Of a DNA stretch of 64,000 nt, positions 23,515-38,500 are shown piece by piece. A program made the position numbers and the translations under genes. Positions within the stretch are counted from its first letter, which is position 1, and each line of letters opens with the position of its first letter. A model generated the notes under the pieces. It was not told where the DNA came from. It was given only the letters and a program-made list of their open reading frames with translations, and did not search any database. Source of the stretch: Liolophura sinensis (lineage: Eukaryota; Mollusca; Polyplacophora; Chitonida; Chitonidae); the NCBI RefSeq assembly GCF_032854445.1, contig NC_088302.1, forward strand, positions 43,006,645-43,070,644, read 5' to 3'.

Positions 23515-26500
23515 CTGTTGAGGAAAATATAATACACGAGGTATTTGTACAACAGAAACAAATATGGCACTGGGTTATGTGATTGTTCAGGTGCATGTAC
23601 TCCATCCAGTCTGACTGGCTACTAGCTGGAACAATGTTACTGAAAATAGACAAAATCCTGAGGGGATATAGAAAATATTTTTTGTACACTTAATCGTTGA
23701 ATCCGCTGCTTAAACCAAAACTCAATGGACAGCCTAGGACATCGGGAAAAGTTGGTAGTTCTGTCAGACTGATTCGAGCCATTCGTTAGACACAAGCAGC
23801 AATGAATTTTATCATGAAACTTCTTCCTACAGTCAGTCATATTGTGTAAGACACCCAACCAACAAGCATCGCGGGGTGTTCTCGTCTAAACAAGGAAACG
23901 TGAGATCGGCTGTTTCCATGATTTAATGCACTAGTAAATGTGCGTTAGAGTTCGTAGATAGAGAATCACATAAATAGAGCTTTGTCTCGCTTTATGTCCT
24001 TGTGATGATACATAATAAAGCAGACAAAACAAAGTCAAAAAATATATATATCTTGCAGTTAGAACATTCCTTTCAGATTATCTGAATAATTTTATGGTAG
24101 ATACTGATAAATGAACACAGGACTATTAGTGGGTCTTTCCCGAGGACCCTCATCAGAAGGCCTCGTTTACCGTTGACGGATTTTCCAACAAGGCGGTGAG
24201 TACGTAGGCTGTCAAGGCGTCACCACCTCCAGATTGTCCCTGTAATACCACAAACCAAATAAGGACAATTAAGAGTTTTGTACCATTTTTATTGACATCA
24301 ATATAATTTGTATAATTATACAGTTAATTTTCGTTTGATTTTGTTTTTATAACAGAGGATTAAAACAAAACTCAAGGCAGGTTTATCCTTAAAACCTAAT
24401 TCCTTATCCGTTTGATGAGGGAGGAACACCGAAGTGTTCAGAGAAAACCATTGACTTTTTGCAGTTAACTGAGGAACTTTCCCACCTTCTTATTTTTACC
24501 CGCACATTTACCCGAACATTTACCCAAACACATGTGTGCAGTATTGGAAGACAGTAACTTTATTAGACCACATAAAGGGCCTAATACGTAGCCTGTTCAT
24601 ATGTTGTATGGGTATGTTGAGGACTACCGAACAAGCTACTGATATACAAGGCTAAAATTTCACTGGTCAGGTTTTAGGAAGAGCAAAAAACTAAAATTTC
24701 ATTGGTCAGGGTTTAGTAAGAACAAAAAACTAAAATTTCATTGGTCAGGGTTTAGTAAGAGCAAAAAACTAAAATTTCGTTGGTCAGGGCTTAGTAAGAA
24801 CAAATAAATGGTTAAATGAGTCTTGAGGGCAGTTTTATTTGTATATGCTTGAAGATTTTATACACGTTAAAAACTCGATTTTCCTCAAACTTTGATTATA
24901 CCCAGACGGTCTGGCTGCCCCGGTAGATGTGACACGCGAACAACCTCATTAAAGCCTACATATTCCCTCATAGTATTTCTACCGGTTTACATTAACTATA
25001 AAAGTTTGTACTGTGCCAAATGTCACTGCAGTTCAGTATCCCTCCACATACCCCTACCCCACGCACCCCACCCAACACCCCCACAATCTGTTCGGGAATC
25101 TTGTTACCTGTAATCGTTTGCTGTGAAGTATTCCCTTGGACCGGAAGGATCCGTCCACGTTCTGTTGTGCAGCTATAAACGCATAAGATGCTCTCAGAGC
25201 CACTGGGTCCAGGTTCAGAAAGTCGTTATTGGCAGCCGCTACGAAGGACTTGGCGACGAAGGCTGTTAGCCTAGAAATGAATTGTATCATATCGGGGACT
25301 TACAGTGGATGACACAGGTCTGACAACTCATAATTAAAAACAGGATAATGGAGCTTGTTTATAATGGGAGATACTTGCCAAATGTGCCATATCGTTTGTC
25401 AGCAAATGCCATTGCGTGGTTAACTGTGTGTAGTGTTTAAACATCTGAACCCAAAAGACGGTGTCTAACTTGTTCGGAATATTACGAACATTCAATATGC
25501 TTTCCGGGATTTGGCAATAAATCTGCACAATGGTGTCAGTTACCAGTGCTCTAAGGGGTTGGAATATTGTTAACAACAATACCATACACGGAATAACTCA
25601 GATTTATTTACTTATTTTATTGGTGTTACGCCAATAAAGAATATTTCACATATACGACAGCAGGGGAATGACTCAGATTTAGAAATGCGATAACTTAAGT
25701 TAACAAAAACCTGATTCAGCTTTAAAAATTTTGGATGTGTTTGTTTCACTGTAGCGACATTGACAAAGTCAGACATCGAATTAACGACGTGTGGATAGTT
25801 TGCTGAAAAATGTCCAATGGTTTGGGTCACATAGATTGATTATATTTACACATCAAATTACTAGTAGGTAGTTTGGGCATTTGCATGTCTGATTGAAATA
25901 CTGATATCACTTCATCCTAGAAGAGATAAACGATTCGTTTCACAAATAGATGGATAAACTACAGGTACAGGACAAACATTTATCCAGTTATGTTAAAACA
26001 TTGCTTCAATAACTGAGCTTTTTACCAAATTTTGATTTAATGTTTCTTTGAATTATCTTAATGTTTCTGTACAGAGTTTGTAACTGGTCATCATTCTGTA
26101 ATACAAAGACCAGAGTGCGGAGAGTAAAACCTGAGCTGCGACAATAATGGGAACAGTGGAAAATATGTTTTATGATTTATGTCTGTAAGTCCCTGGTTCA
26201 CTTACCACAGATTGCCTTCTTTGTCGCGATTCCCGAATGCGCTGTAAGACCCGTCGTTCCTCCTGTAGTTCATCTGGCGTTGGAATCCTTCAAAACCAAA
26301 CAAATATCTGAAAATTTCAAATTCTCTACTCCCTCAGTCTTGGATAACGTCCGCCGTCAAACACACAATACGTCCTATCTCTGAAAGATTCTAAGCATCA
26401 TTTCAAATTCTGAACAGCTGGCACATAACGTCGGCCTGAAAATTATAACAGTTGATTTGAATTTAATCTTTCCCAACTGCAACTACATGTATTTTGTAAG

Positions 26501-29500
26501 AATATGCTTTCAAAACGTCTTTTTTCCTATATGTTCTTTAGAGCTAAATCGACTGTACCTTGAGAGATGAAGTCAATCGCTTGTCTCCTCCGTTCTCCTG
26601 TCAACTGACCCACGGACTGCAGGTATGTAGACACAAACACGGTGGGGGCAAAGTTCACCATATTCTGCTCTCCGCATCCATAAGACATGCGCACTAGACC
26701 TGCCAGGTTCGACACCGTGCCCCCCAGTACGTCACCTACGGAAATGACATATGGTCGTCTTGTATCACTTAACATATAATGGTATCGGCTTGTCATTTGT
26801 CATTGTTGACTTCGCCGCCCTGAGAATATCTCCCGCCACCCCTCTCTCCTGCCGCTTGGCTCAGTATTGGTTCCCAGCTTGATTTTGGTTGCGTCAGCTT
26901 GGTATTTGAGTTAATGTCTTAGTATTAGCACTTGTGCGACAAAACGTCTGTGTAAACTGATCGGGCTGTCACCATATTACTGTGTTACTTTCTGTTACTG
27001 TATATGACAGTTTATAAAATATCTAAAGGAAGCACATGAACTGACGGTGTCTTTGACCTTACCCACAAGCTTCAATCTGAGTTTCTCTGAACCCTGCACC
27101 ACTCCTGGTGGATACGAAACTGGACTGGTGGCTTGATACTGGCTTGAGCTGGTTAGATTTACTAGCTGGATAAAATTGTATTCGTCCGCCACGCCCTCTG
27201 GCTGCATGTATGAAGAGTTTTGTCAGATAAAGTACTTGAGGGACAGTCAACAACCCAAAATGCGTCTTCCAACTAAGCAATTTTTAGAGTGATTGGCATA
27301 TTTATTTTACTGGTTAGATTTTACTAAAATGGTAAGGTGTTTGTCATTAAATATTTTTCGTGGTAAATGGCAGCATATTCACTTTAATGTACCGTGATAA
27401 AAAAGATAAGATGTTAACGAAATATGTAAGTGGTTCAAATTCGGAGACTGAAAGGAAAACATTCTCGACCTTATTTAAACGAGAGCGCAAAAATGAAGAC
27501 AGTTACATAACAGTGAACAAAGTTTTGCTCATGTAAATCTGAATGTCAGTTTTGAAGGTCACTTACCTCCACGAGCAGAGTCTTAGTGAGACCATCAAAG
27601 GCGGCTCCTGACCGGGCTGTCACAGTAATGGGAATATTCCCCAGCTTAACAGCTTTGATAGGAAACACAACAGATTTGGGAATACCACTGGGTACCTAGA
27701 AACGATTGGTTAGAGAGGTTTTATGCAAAATAATAAAACCAAAGAAATCAAGTGAACAGAACCTAATGTACATCAAATAATATTTATATTAGGCTGTCTT
27801 CCAAATAGAGAAATAATTCTTGAAATCGGCGATAACATTAGCCTCATAATTAAGTGAAACTCATTTAAAAACGCGTTGCGTGAGCGTGTATATATGACGT
27901 TAAGACGTGTGGCATTTTACCCCAAAAATTCATTCCCCTGCGTTATTAGCAATACTAGTTCATATAAATCTTCCAAATGCCATCACCATGACAAGACTGA
28001 AATATTGCCGACGTGACGTTACGTCATAATCATTCAAAATTCTGCTTCGTTGATGAGGTAAAGGATCCGTTATATCTGGACTCAACTTATTCCGGGAGAC
28101 ACCGTATTGATGTGATAAACATAATGTTGAAAGCGACATGAAGTCCCGTTGAATAGAAAAGGATGGCCTACCTGTTCACTGCGCCTTTTACCGTCAGATT
28201 TTGGGGAAAAAAGTATTTTGCAGACTCACTATTAAAGTCTGGCTGCGGGTTCCTGCAAGTAGAACTTCCACTCCAGTGTCACTGATGTCAAGAGTTCTGA
28301 AGCTATCAGATCCTTGTAGCTCAACATCAACCTGAAATCAAAAATGATCTGTTTTGGTTTGCCTTTACACGAAAAATAGACATTAAAATTGTGTATCAGT
28401 AATGAATCCTTAAACATATGGTTTCACATTCATGGAAGGCAAAATGTTTTCTGTCATTTTGTCCCGCTCGTTTATTTATTTCTGTCATCTTTTTTTTCAT
28501 GTTTTATTTCTCATTAGGCGTTGGACATCTGGAAACGGTCACTGCAGACAACGTTTTACCACGCGCCTTCATCAAATGCATACTTGGACAAGCACAAATT
28601 TGCAATGGTTGGGACCTCTTGCAAAGCAATGTATGTCGACTTGCATGCTGACGCCCCCCCCCCCGCCCGTATATTGAATGGCTTTTGTTAACAGATAGCA
28701 TATCCATGTCAAAATGTTTTCTGTCATTTTGTCCCGCTCGTTTATTTATTTCTGTCATCTTTTTTTTCACGTTTTATTTCTCATTAGGCGTTGGACATCT
28801 GGAAACGGTCACTGCAGACAACGTTTTACCACGCGCCTTCATCAAATGCATACTTGGACAAGCACAAATTTGCAATGGTTGGGACCTCTTGCAAAGCAAT
28901 GTATGTCGACTTGCATGCTGACGCCCCCCCCCCCCCGCCCGTATATTGAATGGCTTTTGTTAACAGATAGCATATCCATGTCAAAGGGTGTCAAAACTGA
29001 CTGAGTGACAGAGATACCGCGAGATTTACAGCCGCACATGTACTTGTCGCAACAAATATAATCTTGATTATTCAGTTTCGTGATATCTTTATTCTACCGG
29101 AAAGGTCATCATTACGGTTGATCGGAACGTATAACCAGTATTAATACTCAAGGTACTCACCGTTAAATTTATTTTAAGATTGTTGAAAACATTGACTTGA
29201 AGGAAGAGCTCTTCTCCTCGGATCACGGAGTATGGCAGGTAGATGTTAGCAAAGAACGGTTTGACCACGGTCAGCTGTGGGATACACAGTATAATTAAAA
29301 TCAGAGCAGTTCTAGCTAATTTCCACAACAGACAAATTTACCGGATTCAGTTTACCTCACCACACAAATCTGTTCACAGTTGGAGCGTATGTTCTTTTCC
29401 TGGATATTTTTGTAATCCGCTTCAGTTTCTATAGAGCCTTCTTTTTATCAGCAAACAGCAAAGTGGCTTAGTAAACAAAAAGGTCTATCTATTAAATGTG

Positions 29501-32500
29501 GAACATCATTTTCTTCTTGCAAAAATCAAGGCGTTAGACACATTTCACCTTTGAGAACAAGTAACAAAGGTAAATGTACTAACTTGCCTCTTGAGAGCCA
29601 TGAGAGCGATGTTATATCTCTGTCAATAAACATAGTAAACTATGTAAGAGATATCGAGTTCTTTCCTTGGTTATTACCTTAGCTGGTTCCTTAGAAACAC
29701 CGAATCCTGTCTGGTCATTGATGGCGAAGGCTGTGGCCTGCCAGGAGGTGATGCTGTCCGGGGCTGTCGTCCGGATATTCACTTCCCCACGGGAACTGTC
29801 AAATCAAATGTTTGCGTTTAGCAGTTAACACAGAAGCGGTATGCGGTCATGCTAATTTGGTACTTCTTAGTGCATACAAATCTGTCTTCGTTCTACAGAT
29901 CAAGAAACAAGACATTACTTACCTAGAAAGCTTATTTGTCGACGTAATAGTTAGTATGATTTTTGATACAAATGACGGATGGCATTCGTGCGAAACATTT
30001 AAACTGAAGTATTACTGAAGTTGTTGTTGTTAACGTACAGATGGTCTGAACAAACGATCTGAATTAACCCTAAGCCTGACGTGTGTGGTAGTGGGTGTAT
30101 CATTGGTTTGTCCCAGCCTCCCAACCTTAAAACATTTACACTTTTTTGCCCTAACTTACTTGGCGACTTCCACACCAAACAGCCATGTTTCTGGGAACAG
30201 AGTTCTTAGTTCCTCAAGTTGTGAACCGCCAGAACCAGGAGATTCAAAGTCTGCTTGAGATGAGAAAGGCGCAGAACCTCCTTTTTTTGCACTTATGCCT
30301 TGAAAAACAAAATGAAACAAGAAAGACAGGTGATCCTGCCATCCCTAAATATGACGGGGCAAGCCAAGGGCTTAACCCTTAGAGTGACCCATTCATACCT
30401 TTCCTGTCATCAAATGTGTTCACCCTATACATGTACGTAGGACACATGTATCTGAATTTCTACACACAGGTATACATCCATGGAACCGGTTTCAAATCAA
30501 TTGTGGTTGATTCAGGTTATCAGTAGTCACTGAATTCTATGTTATACACACGTTTCTCTGGGGCCAAATCTAAGGAGGAGGGGCGAAAAGACATTCCTGT
30601 CCCTCTGGGTACAGACATGGAAAGGGTGGAGTGGGGTGGAGTGAATCCTCAGCATCCAACCCCATCCCCACCCCTACCTTTCCATCGGAAACATAACTAT
30701 CTATAAACTTTTATTTCAATAAATCTGAAAAACAGTTTACGCTATAAATGTCAATAGTAGGCCTACATGCTCGACGTTTGCGAGTTTATATTTTGTCAGA
30801 TAAATAGCAGAAAGGACCTGCAAAACTAATCAACTTTCGGAGAACATATAGTTTATATTGTAATGATAACCGTATAAAGTTTATACATTTTAATTACATC
30901 GCAAATAGGAAACATACTTAGGTGTATGTTTTTAACTGTGACCCCGTCATTAGATGGAGGTAATGGCAAATGATTATCATAAAATATACTCACGTGCCCT
31001 GGGGCTGATTGTCGATGATTGCTGGCTGTGTAGGACACTGTCAGTAAGTACAATAAAGCCGGATGCCTGTAAACCAAAGTATTTGTTTATTTAATCGATG
31101 TTTAACGTAATACTCAAGCATTTTTCACTTATATCATAGCCGTCAGGATTGTGGGTAGAGTAATCAGAGTGCACGGAGGTAAACCAGTACATTTGACACA
31201 TACTGATGAAATGTCTTGAGTGTAATGTACGGACTTGCGAGACATATTATTATATTAAGACAAATTATAGAATGTGAGGATGCGTGAATGGACATAGAAG
31301 GGTTGCCGTCCTCTTGCTGTCAACGTACAAGATGCCACAAACGATTTATGTATTTGGAAGGCATTTTACACAGTCGAGAATATCGCCACCAACGAAAAGC
31401 ATCCAGAAAGTACTGCTATCGAAACACATGTCGTCTATCGATTTGAGCGAAAACACGGAAATAATTTCGTTAAAATTAGACATAAGGGCCTAAATTTTTA
31501 ACGCGGTCTAATACATGTACTTCTCTTGGTGTATCCATGTAGATTCAAGTTTCAAGTCTCGAAACAAAACTTCGGGAAAATGCACATATCCGCCATTATT
31601 TTCATTGAAAATCTTCACCACGTCATTTACGGGTGGAATGTTGATTTAAGTGTATCGGACTATATCCCTATTATTGCAAACTATTATACCTCATAGGGTT
31701 TTCTCCGGTTCCACTGGTCGAGAGACGGTCACATGATATTCCGCAAAAAATGATGTACAACGATCCAACGAACTCTTGCTAATATCCAACGATCACCTGC
31801 GTTTATCCCACAGCAGTTATCTCCCTTTGAGAGGTTTCTGGCGTCTCCTTGTTCGTAAAGTAAACAACCGGAGGGTGGTAGCTCCGTTATCGACGTACAA
31901 ATTCGGCGATTTAAACTCGAAAAGGTACTTTTTTTCGAGAGCGAAGCCCTCGTTGAATATAACTTGTCTAGAGCTGACAATTCCTGATGTCCCACTCCAC
32001 AGTATGCACTATCTGTATAATATTACTATAGGCCTTTATACTCACTAGTCACAATGTCAACTTACCCTAAATGCCTGCTCAGCATCCGTCACGCTGCTAA
32101 GGTATCCACAGTCTAATCCAGATATGGAACGTGTAACCTGAAGAGAGTCGAACAAAACAGAAGCTTAGATGATTCGGTGGTATTTCTGGCTAACAACAGT
32201 AGCAAATGTCCGTGGTAAGATTTATATGTCATGCAAGTGAAAGAAACAGTGTAAAACATATTAATTACGCTTTGGGACTATTTAGAAGGTTTACTAACAA
32301 TGTGACACAAGTCAAACATCTGTTGTCTGAACCATTTATGGAACGAGGACCCTTTTCTACTAATAACAAATAAAATGATCATAATGTGTTTAGAAGTGGT
32401 AAGTACCTGGCTTTCAGTGATGTCATTTCCGGACTTGAGCAGGAGAACCTTTTTGTCCACGACCAGCGTGGCAACCAATGAGTTGGGAGCTGTCAGCACC

Positions 32501-35500
32501 GTCATCGTGACGTCATCTCCTGGGTTCACTTCCTCCGCACTGAATCCGACAGACACCTGTAACACACCACGGTTGTTAACACTCACAACGCAGATAGGCC
32601 ACTAACCAGGCAAGAAACACTGAGTGTGTATCGAAGCGTAAGCTACTAGAGCATATTGACCCTTAGTTGGGGATACCCCTATGTGATCACTTTCATTGAC
32701 ACACAAATGAATATCTGTACAATCACTATAAAATACCTGTGCCTATGATGTTTACAATACAATAAACGATTTACAGCACAGAGAGTAAAACCAGAGCAAT
32801 CATCAAATGTGATAACTGCCATACACAGAACAATTTGTATTAGCCCTATTACCCTATAAGATGTTTACAAAGAATATGACTTTTTATTTCAGGCCAACAC
32901 GGCATTTTGAGATCATTTGGAAACCACCACTGTCTTCGTTGTTTCACACATTTACTCTCCATACATTTCCACATACAGCTCGGATTTGCCGAGTATACCT
33001 TTGTTTCGAAGGGATCTTGGACAAAAAACTCTAAAGCATCAGCAACGATTTCTCCGCTCTGTGTCCTGAAGAAAGCTACAACCTTCGCTCGTGGCGCCAT
33101 TGCTGACGTAACGTCAAAAGAGAATGTGAATGTTTTGGAGCTGACTGGTCTTGTTTCTTCGTACGTTCTTACAACTCGCCCCCGGGAGGATACCTGGGGT
33201 AAGAAAGACAGCGGACAGTGCATATGTAATCACACACATTTACCTGAAAGATGAGGTTAATCCGTTTAAAGAAAGTCATATTTTGATCTACATGTAGATG
33301 ACAGAAACGCCTTGATTAAAGATAATAACTAGCATCCCACAAAAAGCAGTCAAACTGAAATCCAACGAAAGTTTCGAACGAGGGCAGACGACATTAGCCT
33401 ACATATAGACCGAGGCACTTTTTATGGCGTCCTACAATAGTATTAATGTGTGCTCCTACCGGTTCGACCGGCCTCGATAGCTCAGTCAGTAGAGCGTCCC
33501 CGGTAGATCCAGGGTCAACCCTGGGTCGGGTCACACCAAAGGCATTAAAAGGGGAACTTTCGCGCTTGGCGTTCAGCATTAAGGGGATAGTGCAAGGACT
33601 GATTGACCCGTATCACTGTAAGTATAAGGGCTCGGGCGGGGCGACTTACTTGACTTCGGTAAGTCATTTCAGTGAAGCAGCACTAAATAAAAGAGATGCA
33701 ACAATATGGTACATTACATGTACTCTAAGGACTTCTTCGTCGTCATATGACTGAAAAATTGTTACGCACGACATTAAACCCCAAGTACTCACTCACTAAC
33801 GCACTGGTTTGACCCGCTTTGCTGTAACAGTGTTAACTTCTAGCACTCTAATTGCCCCATTATAACCGGGTTTATTTTGCCAAAAGAAAAGCATCAATTT
33901 AACTACATATTATGAAATAAATACTAAAGGGAATTATTGTGCTTGTATTCTGGATATCAGTGTTGTTGTGTTCTTAGAATAAACAAAAGAGAAATGAGTT
34001 AATGAACGAATATAACTGTCATTTCTTAGCAATCTAAATTACGTACCAGAATGCTAAATGAATCCGTTTCAACAGTAGACCGGAACTGTATCGCCAGGGT
34101 GTCTCCTGTCTGTGGAAAACAAACACACAACAAGCGAATAGAATAAATAGTCAACAGTTATCCGATTAATTAACGGGAATGAAACTGTTATTCAATTAAA
34201 AAATCATCCTTCAACGCATATCAGTCATAGAGAAGATCTCAGTTAAATGACAGAACGTTTCACGCAAATCTTCACCAGTAAACCACACTTGATGAAGCTT
34301 TTAAAACACTGTTACTGCATATATTACTGTATAGATCGTCGACATGAAAGCGTAAAAAATGAGTGCCAACCTTTGGTTTGGCGTTGGATACCGCCATCTG
34401 CAAGAAGCTGTTGCTTGGAGAGTAAGCTCGAGTTGCATACCAGTAGTAATCCCCTTTCTGGTATGTTGTCTGTAAACAGGAAGAATAAAACGACATAAAT
34501 GAGCGAATATACCGCAACGTTATTTTCCCAATAATTTTGCATAGCAAATTTTCTGAGCGCTGACAGGAATCCAAGAGAACTTTCTCTGGACAAAGCTTAA
34601 ACTTCTAATGTATTTATATGATGATGGAGATATCATTATCGCAACATTCTGTAGATGAAACGTCACTAAAAAGCCTAATTCTGCAATTTATATCATTCCT
34701 AAATCCTTTTGCACACATGCTTTGTAACAAGATATATCTGTATCATGCTGAACTTACCACAATGCTTAGCCTTTCTGCATGTTCGGGAACTGTGGGTATG
34801 TCAATCTTGAAAATACCGCCGCCAAGATCGGACAACGTCACAAGTACCCCGGTAATATCTTCCTGGGAAGCCTTGGGAGCCCGTACAAAGGACACCTCTG
34901 CCAGGGAACTGTTGGGCGGGTTTGTCTGTGTGAGGGAAACTGTCGCTTCGGCGGTGTGAGTGACCTGGTGGGTAAACTCTGCCCGTAATGTTAGGTTACC
35001 CAGAGGTCCATTAACCGCTGTTCCATCTTGCTGACTGACCTTCAACTGTCAATATAATAAAAAGTTATATTAGACGACGTTTGCAATCACATCAACAGAC
35101 ACGTCGGCTTTCTACGATGGCGGATAATGAAATGTAGGGGTTTACTAGCCACGCGAATTCTCCAAGACGTGTAACGTAACTCTAATATAACATAATAATT
35201 TTAAACTATGAAATGGCAGTTGCTGTTACCAAACTCCAAGGAGCTTCGCTGTTACATTGTTTACCATATACATGTACTCAAAATAACATTATTCCCATTT
35301 TTCTTGCCATGTGAATACAACCTTAGTCCCAAAGAAACAAAAATGCTCCATTCCTCTAAGCATGCTTCTCGAATTTCTAGTCATGGAATGGTAGACGCTG
35401 TTACAAGAAACCAAAGAACAAACAGCAGTTGTATAAAATACAAAACCAAGAGACCAAACACCAATCCTGGCGTCTGGAAGGTTTAAGTGCATACTCACGA

Positions 35501-38500
35501 TAACGCTATAATCGAGCCCCGGTTTGAACGTTCTGGAATTCTCTGGAACGTACTCGACTTTGGTCGAAGTCTGATATACTGTGACACGCTTAGACTCAGT
35601 CACCGTGCTTCCTGTAAGGGTTTCCCGTAGCGTGGCTTCCACCTCAAAGTCAATAAGGTAATTGTTCTTCGTCAAGTTGCGGAGATCTTCTACGCGAAAT
35701 GTAAAGGTGGATCTTCCAACAAACTGAGAAGAATACAAACCGTTGATACATTTTGTGATGCAGTGCCGTCAAATGCTGCTTTTAGGCATTTACATGAAAA
35801 GGTAGAATAAAATTTTAACTGCGGTAAATTGAACAGAGACCGGATTTCACCGGTAACGTCTGACAATTTGCCAAATATTACATTCTCCAGGCTGTTGTAT
35901 TTCTTTTCCCGTACTGATGTCTTTTGGGTTTTAATGTATTTATTTAATTGCTTTTTAACTATATACGCAAGCATTTCAGATTACTGAAGCTTGCTTCCTA
36001 ACAGGCTCACATAATTTCAGTTTATATTAAAGGAATAGTGTCCAGATTTACCTCCTGGCCCTAATTATAAAGATTATAACCTATTCAAACAGTATATTAC
36101 CAGGCGGGCTTCTGAGCAACGCGGGACCGGTAGATCCAGGATCAATCCTTGATCGAGTCACACCTAAGACTTTAAAAGAGGAAGTTGTAGCTTCCCCGCT
36201 TGGCGTTCAGCATGAAGGGGTTAGTGCAACGACTGGTTGACCCGTATCAGTATAATGGCTCGGGCGGGGCGACTTGCTTGCCTTCGGTAAGTCGTCTCAG
36301 TGAAGCAGCACTAGATAAAAGAGCGGTGGAAATCCGTCCTGCTACAAGGAGGCACATTACACGTACATGTACCCTAATGATTCCTGCGTCGTCATATGAC
36401 TGAAAAATTGTTGAGTACGACGTTAAACCCCAAGCACTCACTCACTCACTCTGAGCAACGTAATAAAGCCTTAAAGCAATCAAAATAATAGATCAACTCC
36501 CTAGCCGATCTCCAGCCGGGACGGCTCTGCAGGTAACGTCAAAGATAGCCAACCCAAGTCTCACTGGCCTGTATAATCCCTAGGAATTAGTATCAAAATG
36601 ATGTCATTTTCCAGATGGATTCTAGTTACACAGAAGAAAATACACTACCGTATCAATTTGAACACACAGTGGACGACGCTGATATTGCGATTTATGACAC
36701 TGAGACATCTTGCCATATTCCGAGTTTTCGGACGTTGAATTTGATCTTTGTCCTAACAATTCCAACGGCAATGACAATTAATATGGACTAGATAGTTGTG
36801 TTACACTATATGTGTCGTGTGCTTATTTTCAGATTTAATATTTATTTACTATTTTGTCTTTCTATCCGCTTCACAATAAATATCATACTATTCCCCGAGA
36901 AATTCATACCGATATGCGATGACAATTACCGTTACATGTTATTGTCGGCATTCTGAACAGCCTTTGCACATAAAAATCTTTTATATGCATAGGAAATCTT
37001 TCGAGTTCAGCTCTATTCGTCTCGTGGCTTTGAGCTGTAAATTAGCGAGAGCAGGTATGGCTGTTTTTGGTGGGTCTAAAATACTTCCGTCGTGTGCTGT
37101 AAATCCATGCCTTCCCAAGGGCAAAATCATCTTAACACTTGAAAAAATAACCCCGGGGCTCTTTGACGACCTGTTTTTACAACCGTATGTAGAACAGCAA
37201 ACCGTTTCGTTGGAGATATGCGATATGCTTGTCACTCTTGTAGCTGTTTATAACACTGAACTAAATGGCAAAGCTTTGGCAGCTCGTACAGATTGTATGA
37301 CGTAATTCGGTGGAGATTACCGAGTGTTGGCGGAAAAATGCATAAAACCAGTCTCATTATCTTAAAGTGTCATATTACTCGGATTACTTTACCCTCTTTC
37401 AACAGTTTTTGGCACATAATTTAATAATATATACAGGGGCAATCATGGATAAACGATGATTCTGGACACTAATCCTTCAAGCACATTCACGTTTAACATT
37501 GATGTGGTTTATATTTAAATACATTTATACGCATTTTGTCCAGTTGTTGGATGGATTTTTATATATGTTATACATTGTATTGATTTTCTTTCGCAAACCG
37601 ACTGAGACACCTGTTTAAATTAACCTTCGATTGGATTTGATAAAATATTTTAATATAATAATGTAAATTTGTCACTGGCTGGCTAAACAAAGCTAGTTTG
37701 ACTTTACATCAATCTGCGTGCCATTTATGAGCAAAAGCAACTCACAAGGTAGAAATCATCAGCTTAAATCGCTAACACTGTTTGGTACTAAAAATGCCCC
37801 CCCCCCCCCCCCTCCAAAAAAAACCGTTGGAATATAATTTTACTGCCGCTAAATCAGGGCTACCCCTTCTCCCAGCATTTAAAGGGGCATTGCAGATGTT
37901 GTTGATGTAAGTAGTACGCCATCTTGAACAAACGTATACACATATAAACATTGGCATCCAGTGGGTTGTAGAGGTATATTCCTATGGCTATATTACAAAT
38001 ATTCCTGTCAGGAAAGACATGTTAGAAATCAATATCAATCATGCAATACTCACATCAGGAACTGTTTGAAGAAGAACAGGCTGGACATCGTCTTTGAGTG
38101 ATTTCCACCAAGGAAAGCTCTTGACGCTGACAGACAGCGTACCTCTGACATCATCACCAAACGTGTAGCTGGAAGTAGATGGAAAACTGGCTGTGGGATG
38201 CTCGTTTGAAAAGAAACAAGATGGGAGAACTTACGGACACACTGACGTTTGTCAAACACGTGAAAAGGGTGTGTTTCGATGTGGAAAAAAAACATTAGAT
38301 TGCACTGAGAAAGGAGTAATATCCGTAGAACTATATACTACCAGACTTGCGCAAAATATAATCTGCGTGATGGTTCGGGGTTTCCTCCTTTCTAAAGTAC
38401 AGATGAATAGATGAGGAAAAAAACTGAACAGAAAAAATGAACAGATGCGTAAAATTGCTATGAAAGATAAATAGTCAGACTAAATGATACGTCCGCTCAG

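Noticed and set aside
30185-30382. Plus-strand 65-codon frame
   Set aside because: Antisense to TEP exon E18.
33465-33520. Functional tRNA gene
   Set aside because: The tRNA-like sequence is the head of a SINE followed by the family-2 body; the cloverleaf 3' half and acceptor stem pairing are not convincing.
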